From positions 86,781-150,780 of the forward strand of contig CAVZRL010000008.1 in assembly GCA_963777775.1 (NCBI GenBank): 64,000 nucleotides of DNA, read 5' to 3'. The notes beneath the pieces were generated by a model. It saw only the letters and a list, made by a program, of their open reading frames with translations, did no database searches and had not been told where the DNA came from. This DNA is from WHSW01 sp963777775. Its GTDB lineage: Bacteria; Actinomycetota; Thermoleophilia; Solirubrobacterales; 70-9. Within the stretch, counting starts at the first letter, position 1; each line of letters opens with the position of its first letter. Shown here piece after piece: positions 23,863 to 32,384 of this stretch. The position numbers were made by a program, and so were the translations under genes.

Positions 23863-25683
23863 TCAACCCGCGTACAGCTCCTCGATCTCGGCCGCGTACT
23901 TCTCGTCGATCGGCTTCCGCTTCAGCTTCATCGTCGGCGTCAGCTCGTCGCCGCCGGGCATCCAATCGGCTCCCAGGACCGTGAACCGCTTGATCTGCTC
24001 GACCCGGGCCATCTTCTCGTTCGCAGCGTCGACCCCGGCCTGGACCGCGGCGATCAGCGCCGGCTCGGAGGCCAGCTCGGCGGTCGACTTGCCCTCGAGC
24101 CCGTTCTGCTTCACCCAGACCGGCGCGTAGTCGGGGTCGAGGACGATGAGCGCGACGTTGTAAGGGCGCCGATCGCCGATCGCCACCGCCTGTCCGATCA
24201 GCGGGCTCGCCGCCTTCAGGTGAGACTCGATGTTGGCGGGCGACATGTTCTTGCCCGCCGCGTTGATGATCAGCTCCTTCTTGCGATCGACGATCTTCAG
24301 GTAGCCGTCGGCGTCGAGCTCGCCGATGTCGCCGGTCGCCAGCCAGCCCTCGGGGTCGATCGTCTCCGCGGTCTTCTCGGGCATGTTGCGGTAGCCGAGC
24401 ATGTTCGAGGCGCCCCGGACCATCACCTCGCCGTCGTCGGCGAGCTTGATCTCGATCCCCGGAATCGGGGGTCCCACGGTGCCCAGCTTCACCCGCGCGG
24501 GCGGGTTGAACGTCGCCACCCCGCACGTCTCCGACATCCCCCACAGCTCGCCGATCTCGATCCCGATCGCGTGGAAGAACTCGAGCACCTCGAGCGGCGT
24601 CGGCGCGGCGCCGACGCTGACCGCGACCGCCTCGTCGAGTCCCAGTGCCACGCGCAGGTTCGAGAACACTGCTTCGTCGGCCTTCGCGACCGCGGCGGAG
24701 AGCGGCTCCGGCACCTCCTCCCCGGCCTGTTCGAGGCGGACCTTCTGCAGCGCAGCCTCGAGCGCGGCGCGAAGCTTCTCGCCCTCCTCGCCCGGGACGC
24801 CGGCGAGCTTCGCCTCGAGCCCGGCCTTGAGCTTCTCCCAGATCCGGGGCACGGCGAAGAACCAGGTCGGCCTCACCCGCGGCATGAACTCGGCGATCTG
24901 GCGCGGATCGGGACAGACCGTCACCGAGAGCCCGCGGACCACGGGCAGGTAGTAGTTGGCCCCTCGCTCGGCGATGTGGGCGGCCGGCAGCCACGAGATC
25001 ACCTTGCCGCCACGCTCGGGGAGCTCGATCATCCCGTCGACTCCCCCGACCAGGCTCATCAGGTTGCGGTGCGTGAGCTGCACGCCCTTCGGCGGTCCGG
25101 TCGTCCCCGAGGTGTAGATCAGGGTCAGCAGGTCGTCGGGCTCGACCGCGGCGATCGACTCGGCGGGGTCGAAGTCAGGGTCGAGGGCCTCGAGCGAATC
25201 GAGCGTCTGCTCGCCGCCGTCACCGTCGATCACGACCAGCGTCTCGATCCCCGGCAGCTGCTCGCGGGCCTTGTTGAACGTGTCGAGGAACGCCGATTCG
25301 ATGATCGCCACCTTGGCGCCGGCGTCCGAGCAGACGTACTCGATCTGCTCCGGAGACGAAGTCTGGTAGATCGAGAACGGCACCGCCCCGAGCGATACCG
25401 CGGCCATGTCGATCGGGATGAACTCGGGCCGGTTGTTGAGCATCAGCGCGACCGTGTCGCCCTTGCCGACGCCGAGCGCCGCCAAGCCGCCGGCGATCCG
25501 CCGCACCCGCTCGGCGAGCTCGTTCCAGCTCACCTCGACCGCATCATCGCCCTCCCCGCTGATGATCGCCGGCTCATCGCCGAGCCGCTCGACGGTCTGC
25601 CCGAATGCCAGCGCCAGGTTCTGGGCGTGCAAGCCGCCCCCGGGTCCCCCGCTCGCAAAGCGCGCCGCCGTCGTAGCCTCCAT
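23863..25683 (-). CDS. Long-chain acyl-CoA synthetase (AMP-forming)
   Basis: A 606-residue ANL-family ligase that activates fatty acids with ATP and CoA. The P-loop Tyr-Thr-Ser-Gly-Thr-Thr-Gly-Pro-Pro-Lys-Gly is intact. Further on, Glu-Leu-Trp-Gly-Met-Ser-Glu and the Thr-Gly-Asp-Ile-Gly motif with a Lys-Glu-Leu-Ile hinge follow. ATG 25683 is chosen because AGGAG lies just upstream; an in-frame ATG at 25695 is the alternative. It is inserted between rseP and ispG on the same strand. It could feed acyl-CoA to lipid synthesis, including the WS/DGAT enzyme elsewhere in the window. Confidence 0.92.
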   Translation of the reverse strand: MEATTAARFASGGPGGGLHAQNLALAFGQTVERLGDEPAIISGEGDDAVEVSWNELAERVRRIAGGLAALGVGKGDTVALMLNNRPEFIPIDMAAVSLGAVPFSIYQTSSPEQIEYVCSDAGAKVAIIESAFLDTFNKAREQLPGIETLVVIDGDGGEQTLDSLEALDPDFDPAESIAAVEPDDLLTLIYTSGTTGPPKGVQLTHRNLMSLVGGVDGMIELPERGGKVISWLPAAHIAERGANYYLPVVRGLSVTVCPDPRQIAEFMPRVRPTWFFAVPRIWEKLKAGLEAKLAGVPGEEGEKLRAALEAALQKVRLEQAGEEVPEPLSAAVAKADEAVFSNLRVALGLDEAVAVSVGAAPTPLEVLEFFHAIGIEIGELWGMSETCGVATFNPPARVKLGTVGPPIPGIEIKLADDGEVMVRGASNMLGYRNMPEKTAETIDPEGWLATGDIGELDADGYLKIVDRKKELIINAAGKNMSPANIESHLKAASPLIGQAVAIGDRRPYNVALIVLDPDYAPVWVKQNGLEGKSTAELASEPALIAAVQAGVDAANEKMARVEQIKRFTVLGADWMPGGDELTPTMKLKRKPIDEKYAAEIEELYAG

Positions 25684-25747
25684 CACTCTCCTCATCTGGT
25701 TCGGGCCGCAGCCGTAAACCTACCGCCTGAGCAGGAAATACGGGTAG

Positions 25748-26812
25748 CTAGCGAAGCCCGAAGCCCTCGCCCGAGAGCCGCTCGATGTCGTTCGTGAGCC
25801 CGATCGCGAACAGCATCAGCACGAGCACGAAGCCGACCACCGAGGCGCGCTCCATGACTCGGAACGGGACCGGCCGGCCGCGTACCTTCTCGACCAGGCT
25901 CCAGAAGATGTGGCCGCCGTCAAGGGGCAGGAACGGGAACAGGTTGATCACCGCCAGCGAGAGGCTGATCAAGGCGAGCACGAGCAGCGCTTGGCGGACG
26001 TCGAACTCAAAGCTCTGGCGGGTGACTTCGTAGCTGCCGACGACGCCGGAGATCTGCTCGCGCTGTTCCGCGTCGAAGATCCGGCCGACGATCGAGACCG
26101 TTTGCGAGCTCACCTCCCACATCCGCTCGAGCGACCAGCGCGTCGCCCCGCCGACTCCTTCGACCGGCACGGCGCCGTACTCGAAGCCGAGCAGCGGCCG
26201 CCCGGCCTCGGCGTCGTACTCGGGCCGGGCGCTGAGCGTCACTTCGCTGCCGTCGCGGACGACGACCAGCTCGACGGGCGCTTCAGCGAGACAGCCGTCG
26301 TGCTGCTCGCCGGCGCATTCGTGGGTCGCGATCTGCGCGCGCAGCTCCTCGAGCCCGCCCCGCCTACCGTCGACAGCGACCAGCCGGTCGCCGGGCTCGA
26401 GCACCGACGCGGCCGGGGACCCGGGGCGGACGCGCTCGACCGTGTTCGTCGGCTCGGAGGCCTGGAAGGCGAGCGCGAACAGGATCACGAACGCGATCAC
26501 CAGGTTGACCGCGGGCCCGGCTCCGATCACCACGATCCGCTTCCACACCGGTTGGTGGTAATACCCGCGCGGCGCCACCTCGGGAGGTAGCTCCTCGTCG
26601 GGGTTCATCCCGGTGATCTTGACGAAGCCTCCGAGCGGGATCGCGCCGATCCCGTACTCGGTTTCCCCCCGTTTCACCGACCACAGCTTCGGCGGGAAGA
26701 AGAGGAAGAAGCGCTCGACCCGCATCCCGACCGCCTTCGCGGCGACCATGTGCCCGGCCTCGTGGGCGATGATCAGGAAGGCGAAGCCGGCGAAGGCGAG
26801 CAGCCAGCTCAT
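25748..26812 (-). CDS. rseP: Site-2 protease RseP-type zinc metalloprotease (M50)
   Basis: A 354-residue intramembrane protease. The zinc motif His17-Glu18-x-x-His21 is in the first helix. A PDZ domain (about 120-200) follows with Arg-Pro-Gly-Ser-Pro-Ala-Ala. The third ligand lies in Phe-Leu-Pro-Leu-Asp-Gly-Gly-His near 300, in a later membrane segment. Such enzymes cut anti-sigma factors and remnant signal peptides. The start overlaps the dxr stop by 4 bp. The anti-sigma-like membrane protein at 14.1 kb is a conceivable substrate, but nothing in the sequence proves it. Confidence 0.93.
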   Translation of the reverse strand: MSWLLAFAGFAFLIIAHEAGHMVAAKAVGMRVERFFLFFPPKLWSVKRGETEYGIGAIPLGGFVKITGMNPDEELPPEVAPRGYYHQPVWKRIVVIGAGPAVNLVIAFVILFALAFQASEPTNTVERVRPGSPAASVLEPGDRLVAVDGRRGGLEELRAQIATHECAGEQHDGCLAEAPVELVVVRDGSEVTLSARPEYDAEAGRPLLGFEYGAVPVEGVGGATRWSLERMWEVSSQTVSIVGRIFDAEQREQISGVVGSYEVTRQSFEFDVRQALLVLALISLSLAVINLFPFLPLDGGHIFWSLVEKVRGRPVPFRVMERASVVGFVLVLMLFAIGLTNDIERLSGEGFGLR

Positions 26813-27963
26813 GCAGCCGCCCTGGCCGTCTCGACCAGCGCTGCGGCCGCATCGCGCCCCCAGGCGTCGGCTGCGAACAGGTCCTCGAAGTGCCCGACCG
26901 CCTGTGCCGGAACCGCCTCGAGCGCCCCCTCGATCACCTCCGCGATTGCGGTGAACGGGATCTCGTCCGCCAGGAACGCCGCAACCGCGACCTCGTCGGC
27001 GGCGTTGAGGACGCAGGGCGCCGTGCCGCCGGCGAGCCCGGCGTCGCGGGCGAGGCGCAGGCAGCGGAAGGTGGCGAGATCCGGCGACTCGAAGCTGAGC
27101 TCGCCGACGGCGGCCAGGTCGAGGGTCGGAACCGTGACGTCGGCGCGCTCGGGGTGATGCAAGGCGTATGAGATCGGCACCCGCATGTCGGGCAGCCCGA
27201 GATGGGCGAGCTGGGCCCCGTCGTTGAGCTCGACCAGCGAGTGGACGATCGACTGGGGATGAACAACGACCTCGATTCGCGGGTAAGGGACACCGAACAG
27301 GTGGTGGGCCTCGATCACCTCGAAGCCCTTGTTGAGCAGGGTCGCCGAATCGACGGTGATCCGGCCGCCCATCTCCCAGGTCGGGTGCGCGAGCGCCTCG
27401 CCGGGCGTTACCCCGGAGAGGTCGGTACGGCCCCGGAACGGGCCGCCGGAGGCGGTCAGGATCAGCCGCTCGACGGAGCCGGGGGGCTCGCCGCGCAGGA
27501 GCTGGAACAGCGCCGAGTGCTCGGAGTCGACAGGCAGGATCCGCCCGCCCGTCGCCTCGGCGAGCGCGGTGACGAGCTCGCCGCCGACGACCAGGCTCTC
27601 CTTGTTGGCAAGCGCGACGTCGATTCCCTCGCTCAGCGCGGCGATCGTCGGGCCGAGACCGGCGATCCCGACGATCGCGTTCAAGACCAGGTCCGGGCCG
27701 GTCGCGTCGATCAGCTCGCGGACCCCGTCCTCCCCGGCGAGCAGGCGGGTGCCCTCGAACGCCGCCAGCGAGCGCTCGGCGGCGTCGGGATCAGCGAGCG
27801 CGACGACGCCGACCCCGGCCTCCCGGGCCTGGGCGGAGAGCCGGCCCCAATTGCGGGCCGCCGAGAGGCCGACGAGCTCGAGCTCGGACGAAGCCCGGAC
27901 GACGTCCAGCGCCTGCTCGCCGATCGAGCCAGTCGAGCCCAGGATCAGGACGCGCTTGGCCAT
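26809..27963 (-). CDS. dxr: 1-deoxy-D-xylulose 5-phosphate reductoisomerase
   Basis: A 384-residue NADPH enzyme, the committed step of the MEP isoprenoid pathway. It opens with the Rossmann Gly-Ser-Thr-Gly-Ser-Ile-Gly. The metal/substrate site Val-Asp-Ser-Glu-His-Ser-Ala lies near 143, the Ala-Ser-Gly-Gly-Pro-Phe-Arg loop near 179, and the His-Pro-Gln-Ser-Ile-Val-His motif near 245. The length is normal. It leads directly into rseP and, two genes on, ispG from the same pathway. The isoprenoid product feeds UppS, encoded upstream on the same strand. Confidence 0.96.
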   Translation of the reverse strand: MAKRVLILGSTGSIGEQALDVVRASSELELVGLSAARNWGRLSAQAREAGVGVVALADPDAAERSLAAFEGTRLLAGEDGVRELIDATGPDLVLNAIVGIAGLGPTIAALSEGIDVALANKESLVVGGELVTALAEATGGRILPVDSEHSALFQLLRGEPPGSVERLILTASGGPFRGRTDLSGVTPGEALAHPTWEMGGRITVDSATLLNKGFEVIEAHHLFGVPYPRIEVVVHPQSIVHSLVELNDGAQLAHLGLPDMRVPISYALHHPERADVTVPTLDLAAVGELSFESPDLATFRCLRLARDAGLAGGTAPCVLNAADEVAVAAFLADEIPFTAIAEVIEGALEAVPAQAVGHFEDLFAADAWGRDAAAALVETARAAA

Positions 27964-28047
27964 CGGACGCAGGGTAGCGGTGGGCCTAGCCCGTGCTTCG
28001 GGGCCCGCCGGCGCGCGACGGGCACGCGGCTCCTATGCTCGCCCGCG

Positions 28048-28851
28048 ATGTCATCGGTGCCGATCGGGGCCCACGTCTCGCGCCAGCGCCCGCTGCAGGC
28101 GGCAGCTGAGCTCGGTGCCGACTGCGTGCAGGTGTTCCTCTCCGACCCCGGGTCCTACAAGAAGCCTCCACCCCATCCCGAGGCGGCGGAGATCCGCCAC
28201 AGCGCGATCGACCTCTACGTGCACGCGCCGTATCTGATCAACGTTTGCTCGCCGCGCCCCAACATCCGCTACGGCTCGCGCAAGATCCTCCAGCAGACCT
28301 GCGACGCCGCGGCCGAGGTCGGCGCCGCCGCGGTGATCGTCCACGGTGGCCACGCCGAGGACGACATCTCCGCCGGACCGGGCCGCTGGCTGCGTTCCCT
28401 GGAGCTGCTCGAGAGCGAAGTGCCGGTGCTGATCGAGAACACGGCCGGAGGCGAGAACGCGGTCGCACGCCGCTTCGACGCCCTGGCGCGCCTTTGGGAC
28501 GAGCTGGCCGTCTACGCCGGGCCGGTCGTGGTCGGCTTCTGCTTCGACACCTGCCACGCTCACGCCGCCGGCGAGGATCTCGCGGACGCGGTCGAGAGAG
28601 CGCAAGCGATCACCGGCCGGCTCGACCTCCTGCACGCCAACGACTCGCGCGACCCGCCCGGCACCGGCGCCGACCGCCATGCGCGGCTCGGCGCCGGCAA
28701 GGTCGATCCCGAAGCGCTGCTGGCGATGATCCGCGCCGGCGGCGAGCTCGGCGCCCCGATCCTGGTCGAGACGCCCGGGCCGCTTTCCGGCATCCGCGCT
28801 GACCTCGAGTTCGTCCGCGAGGCGCTGGCCGGCCCGGCGCCGGCTCAATAG
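28048..28851 (+). CDS. nfo: Deoxyribonuclease IV (AP endonuclease)
   Basis: A 267-residue TIM-barrel trinuclear-zinc endonuclease from ATG 28048. Motifs are Ile-Gly-Ala-His-Val-Ser at the start, Val-His-Gly-Gly-His near 94, Ile-Glu-Asn-Thr-Ala-Gly-Gly, Cys-Phe-Asp-Thr-Cys-His-Ala, and the His-Ala-Asn-Asp-Ser ligand strand near 193. It cuts the backbone at abasic sites in base-excision repair. It sits on the plus strand between dxr and cdsA, interrupting an otherwise minus-strand run, and its 3' end overlaps cdsA by 7 bp. The long in-frame upstream stretch opposite dxr is not coding. Confidence 0.93.
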   Translation: MSSVPIGAHVSRQRPLQAAAELGADCVQVFLSDPGSYKKPPPHPEAAEIRHSAIDLYVHAPYLINVCSPRPNIRYGSRKILQQTCDAAAEVGAAAVIVHGGHAEDDISAGPGRWLRSLELLESEVPVLIENTAGGENAVARRFDALARLWDELAVYAGPVVVGFCFDTCHAHAAGEDLADAVERAQAITGRLDLLHANDSRDPPGTGADRHARLGAGKVDPEALLAMIRAGGELGAPILVETPGPLSGIRADLEFVREALAGPAPAQ

Positions 28852-29765
28852 CCGAAGGCGACCGCCAGATAGTACCCCGCGACGACCGTGAACAGGACCG
28901 CGTCGAGGCGGTCGAGCAGGCCGCCGTGAGGCCCGAAGATCGTGCCGGAGTCCTTGATCTCGAGATCTCGCTTGATCATCGACTCGAACAGGTCTCCGAC
29001 CGGCGCCAGCGCCGCCACGCACATGCCCATCAGCAGCGCGTCGATCCCGGGCAGCCAGTCCTGGTAGAGGCCGGCGAACCAGAAGCCCATCGTGCCGCCG
29101 ACGAAGCCCACGGCGAGTCCCTCGAGCGTCTTGTTGGGCGAGAGCGCCGGAGCCAGGCGGTGGCGCCCGAGCAGCCGCCCCCCCGCGTAGGCGGCGGTGT
29201 CGGCGACGAAGGTCGCGACCAGTACGTCGACCAGCAGGCCCGCGCCGTGATCGGGAAGCTCGCGCAGCAGGACCGCGTGCGCGAACGGGATCCCGATCCA
29301 GACCACGCCGAGGATCGTGAGCGCGATCGCGATCGTGACCCCCTGGCGGTCCGGACGAGCGAGGGCGGCGGCAAACACAACCGCGACGGTCGCCGCGAGC
29401 ACGATCATCATCTGGAACTGGGTCCCGTAGAAGGCGGCGACGACGAGCGCCGCGGCCGCCGCGTAGGCGGCGAGCCCGAAAGGTCGCGCGTCGCGGGTCA
29501 TCCGGAACAGCTCGGCGAGCCCCACACAGGCGAACCCGATCATCGCGACCGCGAACACCTCGCCGCCGACGATCACGATCGTGACCGCGATCGCGATCCA
29601 TGGCAGCGCCCAGGCGATCCGGGCCATGGTCTCCGAACGGCTGCGCTTCGGCCGCCGCCGCGACTCGGTCTCGCGGCGCCGCAGCGGCGGCGGGGGCGAT
29701 GGGCGGCGGCGGCGCGGGCGCTCGAAGTCGAGCTCGGCGTCGAAGGGCTGCTCGCGGTCGGTCAT
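28845..29765 (-). CDS. cdsA: Phosphatidate cytidylyltransferase
   Basis: A 306-residue membrane enzyme that makes CDP-diacylglycerol. After a charged N-terminal tail of about 45 residues (Arg/Pro-rich, low complexity) come eight or so membrane segments. The family signature Lys-Arg-x-Leu-Glu-x-Lys-Asp-x6-Gly-Pro-His-Gly-Gly-x-Leu-Asp-Arg-Leu-Asp is present near the C-terminus. It supplies the CDP-alcohol transferase encoded in the same run. Its start overlaps the uppS stop by 4 bp. Confidence 0.95.
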   Translation of the reverse strand: MTDREQPFDAELDFERPRRRRPSPPPPLRRRETESRRRPKRSRSETMARIAWALPWIAIAVTIVIVGGEVFAVAMIGFACVGLAELFRMTRDARPFGLAAYAAAAALVVAAFYGTQFQMMIVLAATVAVVFAAALARPDRQGVTIAIALTILGVVWIGIPFAHAVLLRELPDHGAGLLVDVLVATFVADTAAYAGGRLLGRHRLAPALSPNKTLEGLAVGFVGGTMGFWFAGLYQDWLPGIDALLMGMCVAALAPVGDLFESMIKRDLEIKDSGTIFGPHGGLLDRLDAVLFTVVAGYYLAVAFGY

Positions 29766-30427
29766 CTGCCGCCAAACCGCCGCTTGCGGCTTGCGTACTC
29801 ATCGAGCGAGGCGCGGAACGCCTCCGGCCCGAAGTCGGGCCAGAGCTCGTCTCGGAAGACGAGCTCGGAATAGGCGCACTGCCAGAGCAGGAAATTCGAC
29901 AGCCGGCGCTCGCCGCTGGTCCGGATCAGCAGGTCGGGGTCGTTCATCTCGGGCGCGTAGAGGTGATTGCGGAACTCGTCCTCGGATCCACCCCGAAAGC
30001 TTCGCGAGGCGTCGACGATCTCCGCCCGCCCGCCGTAGTTGAAGGCGACAAAGAGCGTGATCCGGTCGTTGCCGGCCGTCACTCGCTCCGCCCGCTCCAT
30101 CCGCTCGACCAGCTCCTCGGCGACGCCCTCGCGACGCCCGACGAAGCGCATCCGCACGCCCTCGGCGTCGAGCTCGGGCGTCTCGCGGTCGATCCGCTCC
30201 GCGAACATCGCCATCAGCCCGGCGACCTCTGCTCGCGGCCGGCGCCAGTTCTCGGTCGAGAACGAGAACACGGTCAGCTCCTCGACTCCGAGCGCGGCCG
30301 CATCGCGCAGCCGTCCCTTGACCACGTCCGCACCGGCCCGGTGGCCCTCGATCGCCGGCAGTCCGCGCTCGGCCGCCCAGCGCCCGTTGCCGTCGGTGAT
30401 GATCGCGACGTAGCGGGGTAGGGTCAT
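29762..30427 (-). CDS. uppS: Isoprenyl transferase (undecaprenyl diphosphate synthase type)
   Basis: A 221-residue cis-prenyltransferase. The catalytic Asp12 lies in Thr-Asp-Gly-Asn-Gly-Arg-Trp-Ala, followed by Gly-His-Arg-Ala-Gly, Phe-Ser-Thr-Glu-Asn-Trp-x-Arg-Pro and the C-terminal Asp-Leu-Leu-Ile-Arg-Thr-Ser-Gly-Glu-x-Arg-x-Ser-Asn-Phe motif. It is slightly shorter than the 245-residue norm because the N-terminal extension is absent. It makes the lipid carrier for wall synthesis from isoprenoid precursors. It is coupled to cdsA and lies 13 bp after frr. Confidence 0.95.
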   Translation of the reverse strand: MTLPRYVAIITDGNGRWAAERGLPAIEGHRAGADVVKGRLRDAAALGVEELTVFSFSTENWRRPRAEVAGLMAMFAERIDRETPELDAEGVRMRFVGRREGVAEELVERMERAERVTAGNDRITLFVAFNYGGRAEIVDASRSFRGGSEDEFRNHLYAPEMNDPDLLIRTSGERRLSNFLLWQCAYSELVFRDELWPDFGPEAFRASLDEYASRKRRFGGR

Positions 30428-30440
30428 TGGCGCGAGGCGC

Positions 30441-31007
30441 CTAGACCTCGAGGATCTCGTCCTCTTTGGCTTTCAGCAGACCGTCGATCTCGTGCGTCGC
30501 TTGGTCGGTGCGCTTCTGCAGCTCGGTCTCCGCGCGGCGCTCGTCGTCCTCGCCGACCTCGCCCTCCTTCTTCAGCTCGCGCAGGTCGTGCATCACGTCG
30601 CGCCGGATGTTGCGGACCGCGACCTTGCCGTCCTCGGCCACGCCGTGCACCACCTTGACCAGCTCGCGCCGGCGCTCCTCGTTGAGCTCCGGGATCTGGA
30701 GCCGGATCACGTTGCCGTCGTTGTTCGGCGTCAGCCCGAGGTCGGACTCCATGATCGCCTTTTCGATCGCCCCGATCGAGGTCTTGTCAAACGGCGTCAG
30801 CGTCAACAGGCGGGCATCGGTCGCCGAGACCTGTGCGAGCTGCTTGATCGGCGTCGCGGCGCCGTAGTAGTCGACCTCGAGCCGGTCGAGCAGGTGCGGG
30901 GAGGCGCGGCCGGTGCGCACCGTGGCGAGCTCATGCCGACACGAATCGACCGACTTGCTCATCCGATCCTTGGCATCGGAGAGGAATTCGTCGGTGATCT
31001 CAGACAC
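30441..31007 (-). CDS. frr: Ribosome recycling factor
   Basis: A 188-residue factor that splits post-termination ribosomes with EF-G. GTG start. Thr-Gly-Arg-Ala-Ser-Pro-x-Leu-Leu-Asp near residue 32 and Tyr-Tyr-Gly-Ala-Ala-Thr-Pro-Ile mark domain II, and the long helices of domain I make up the rest. The length is normal. The first 8 bp overlap the end of pyrH, which is the standard pyrH-frr coupling. Confidence 0.97.
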   Translation of the reverse strand: MSEITDEFLSDAKDRMSKSVDSCRHELATVRTGRASPHLLDRLEVDYYGAATPIKQLAQVSATDARLLTLTPFDKTSIGAIEKAIMESDLGLTPNNDGNVIRLQIPELNEERRRELVKVVHGVAEDGKVAVRNIRRDVMHDLRELKKEGEVGEDDERRAETELQKRTDQATHEIDGLLKAKEDEILEV

Positions 31008-31749
31008 GGCCGGCCGCCTGCTCGTGTTCGCCGGTGGTGACGATCGTCCCCACCCGCTCGCCGCAGACGATCCTATCTATGTTCGCCTCGTCGGCCATGT
31101 TGAAGACGTGGATCGGCAGCTCGTTGTCCATGCACAGTGAGAGCGCGGTCGAGTCCATCACCCGAAGCCCGCGCTCGATCGCCTCCATGTGGGTGAGCTG
31201 GGGCAGGAAGTTCGCGTCGGGCACCAGCGACGGATCGGCGTCATAGACGCCTTCGACCCCGTGCTTGGCCATCAGGATCGCCTCGGCGTGGATCTCGAGC
31301 GCCCGCAGCGCCGCCGCGGTGTCGGTGGTGAAGAACGGGTTGCCGGTCCCGGCGGCGAAGATCACGACGCGCCCTTTCTCGAGGTGGCGCATCGCCCGCC
31401 GGCGAATGTACGGCTCGGCGACCTCGGTGACCGCGATCGCCGACATCACCCGGGTGTAGGTCCCGATTCGCTCGAGGGCATCCTGAAGCGTGAGCGCGTT
31501 CAGGACCGTCGCCAGCATGCCCATGTAGTCGGCGGTCGCGCGGTCCATCCCCTTCGCAGCCCCCTCGAGCCCGCGATAGATGTTGCCGGCGCCGACCACC
31601 ATCGCGATCTCGACCCCTCGCCCGCTCACCTCGTGCACCTGGGCCGCGATCGTCTCGACTCGATCGGGGTCGGTCCCGTACTGCAGCGATCCCATCAGGG
31701 CCTCGCCGGAGACCTTGAGCAAGATGCGACTGAACACCGGCTCGGCCAT
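31000..31749 (-). CDS. pyrH: UMP kinase
   Basis: A 249-residue amino-acid-kinase-fold enzyme from ATG 31749 that phosphorylates UMP. Leu-Lys-Val-Ser-Gly-Glu-Ala-Leu is at the start, then Val-Gly-Ala-Gly-Asn-Ile-Tyr-Arg-Gly, Asp-Tyr-Met-Gly-Met-Leu-Ala-Thr, and the Gly-Thr-Gly-Asn-Pro-Phe-Phe-Thr-Thr-Asp-Thr loop. All are typical of bacterial PyrH. It sits 23 bp after tsf in the standard rpsB-tsf-pyrH-frr order. The longer frame reaching into tsf is not used. Confidence 0.97.
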   Translation of the reverse strand: MAEPVFSRILLKVSGEALMGSLQYGTDPDRVETIAAQVHEVSGRGVEIAMVVGAGNIYRGLEGAAKGMDRATADYMGMLATVLNALTLQDALERIGTYTRVMSAIAVTEVAEPYIRRRAMRHLEKGRVVIFAAGTGNPFFTTDTAAALRALEIHAEAILMAKHGVEGVYDADPSLVPDANFLPQLTHMEAIERGLRVMDSTALSLCMDNELPIHVFNMADEANIDRIVCGERVGTIVTTGEHEQAAGRV

Positions 31750-31772
31750 TCGCCGCACCCTATCCCGTCGGC

Positions 31773-32384
31773 CTACTCGCCGATCTTGAACCTGGCGAAG
31801 CGCCCGACGACGACGTTCTCGCCCGTCTTCGCGGCGAGCTCGGCGCGCAGGCCCTCGATCGTCTTGCCCTCGTGGCGATCGGCGCGGATGTGCTCCTGGT
31901 CGAGCAGGGCCACCTCGCTTGCCCATTTCGCAAGCTGGCCCTCGACGATCCGCTCGATCACTTCCTCGGGCTTGCCCTCCTCGCGGGCCTTCGCCTCGAA
32001 GACCCTGCGCTCGGCCTCGCGCTCGGCCTCTGGGACCTCGTCGGCCGAGACGTAGCGGGGTGGCGAGGGTGCCCCGGCGATGTGCAGCGCGAGCTCGTCG
32101 GCGAACGCCTGGAAGTCATCGTTGCGGGCGACGAAGTCGGTCTCGCAGAGCACCTCGACCATCGCGCCGACCGGGGTGCTGCCGCCATGGATATACGAGG
32201 CGACGACGCCGTGACCGGTCGAGCGCCCTGCGCGCTTGGCCGCCTGCGCCTGACCCTTGACGCGCAGGATCTCGATCGCCTTCTCCGGATCGCCTCCCGC
32301 CTGCTCGAGCGCCGCCTTCGCGTCCATCATCGCCGCCCCGGTGCGATCGCGGAGCGCCTTCACCTCCGCCGCGCTAACCGCCAT
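31773..32384 (-). CDS. tsf: Elongation factor Ts (short form)
   Basis: A 203-residue EF-Tu nucleotide-exchange factor. The N-terminal UBA-like domain carries Leu-Arg-Asp-Arg-Thr-Gly-Ala-Ala-Met-Met-Asp-Ala-Lys, and the Thr-Asp-Phe-Val-Ala-Arg-Asn signature lies near 86. It is much shorter than E. coli EF-Ts (about 280) and close to the Thermus and cyanobacterial length, with a single core subdomain. Its start overlaps the end of rpsB by 11 bp. Confidence 0.96.
   Translation of the reverse strand: MAVSAAEVKALRDRTGAAMMDAKAALEQAGGDPEKAIEILRVKGQAQAAKRAGRSTGHGVVASYIHGGSTPVGAMVEVLCETDFVARNDDFQAFADELALHIAGAPSPPRYVSADEVPEAEREAERRVFEAKAREEGKPEEVIERIVEGQLAKWASEVALLDQEHIRADRHEGKTIEGLRAELAAKTGENVVVGRFARFKIGE

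Noticed and set aside
27202..28047. Long open frame ahead of nfo
   Set aside because: Antisense shadow of dxr; endonuclease IV similarity begins at ATG 28048.
31750..31926. N-terminal extension of pyrH into tsf
   Set aside because: Arg-rich shadow of tsf; UMP kinase begins at ATG 31749.
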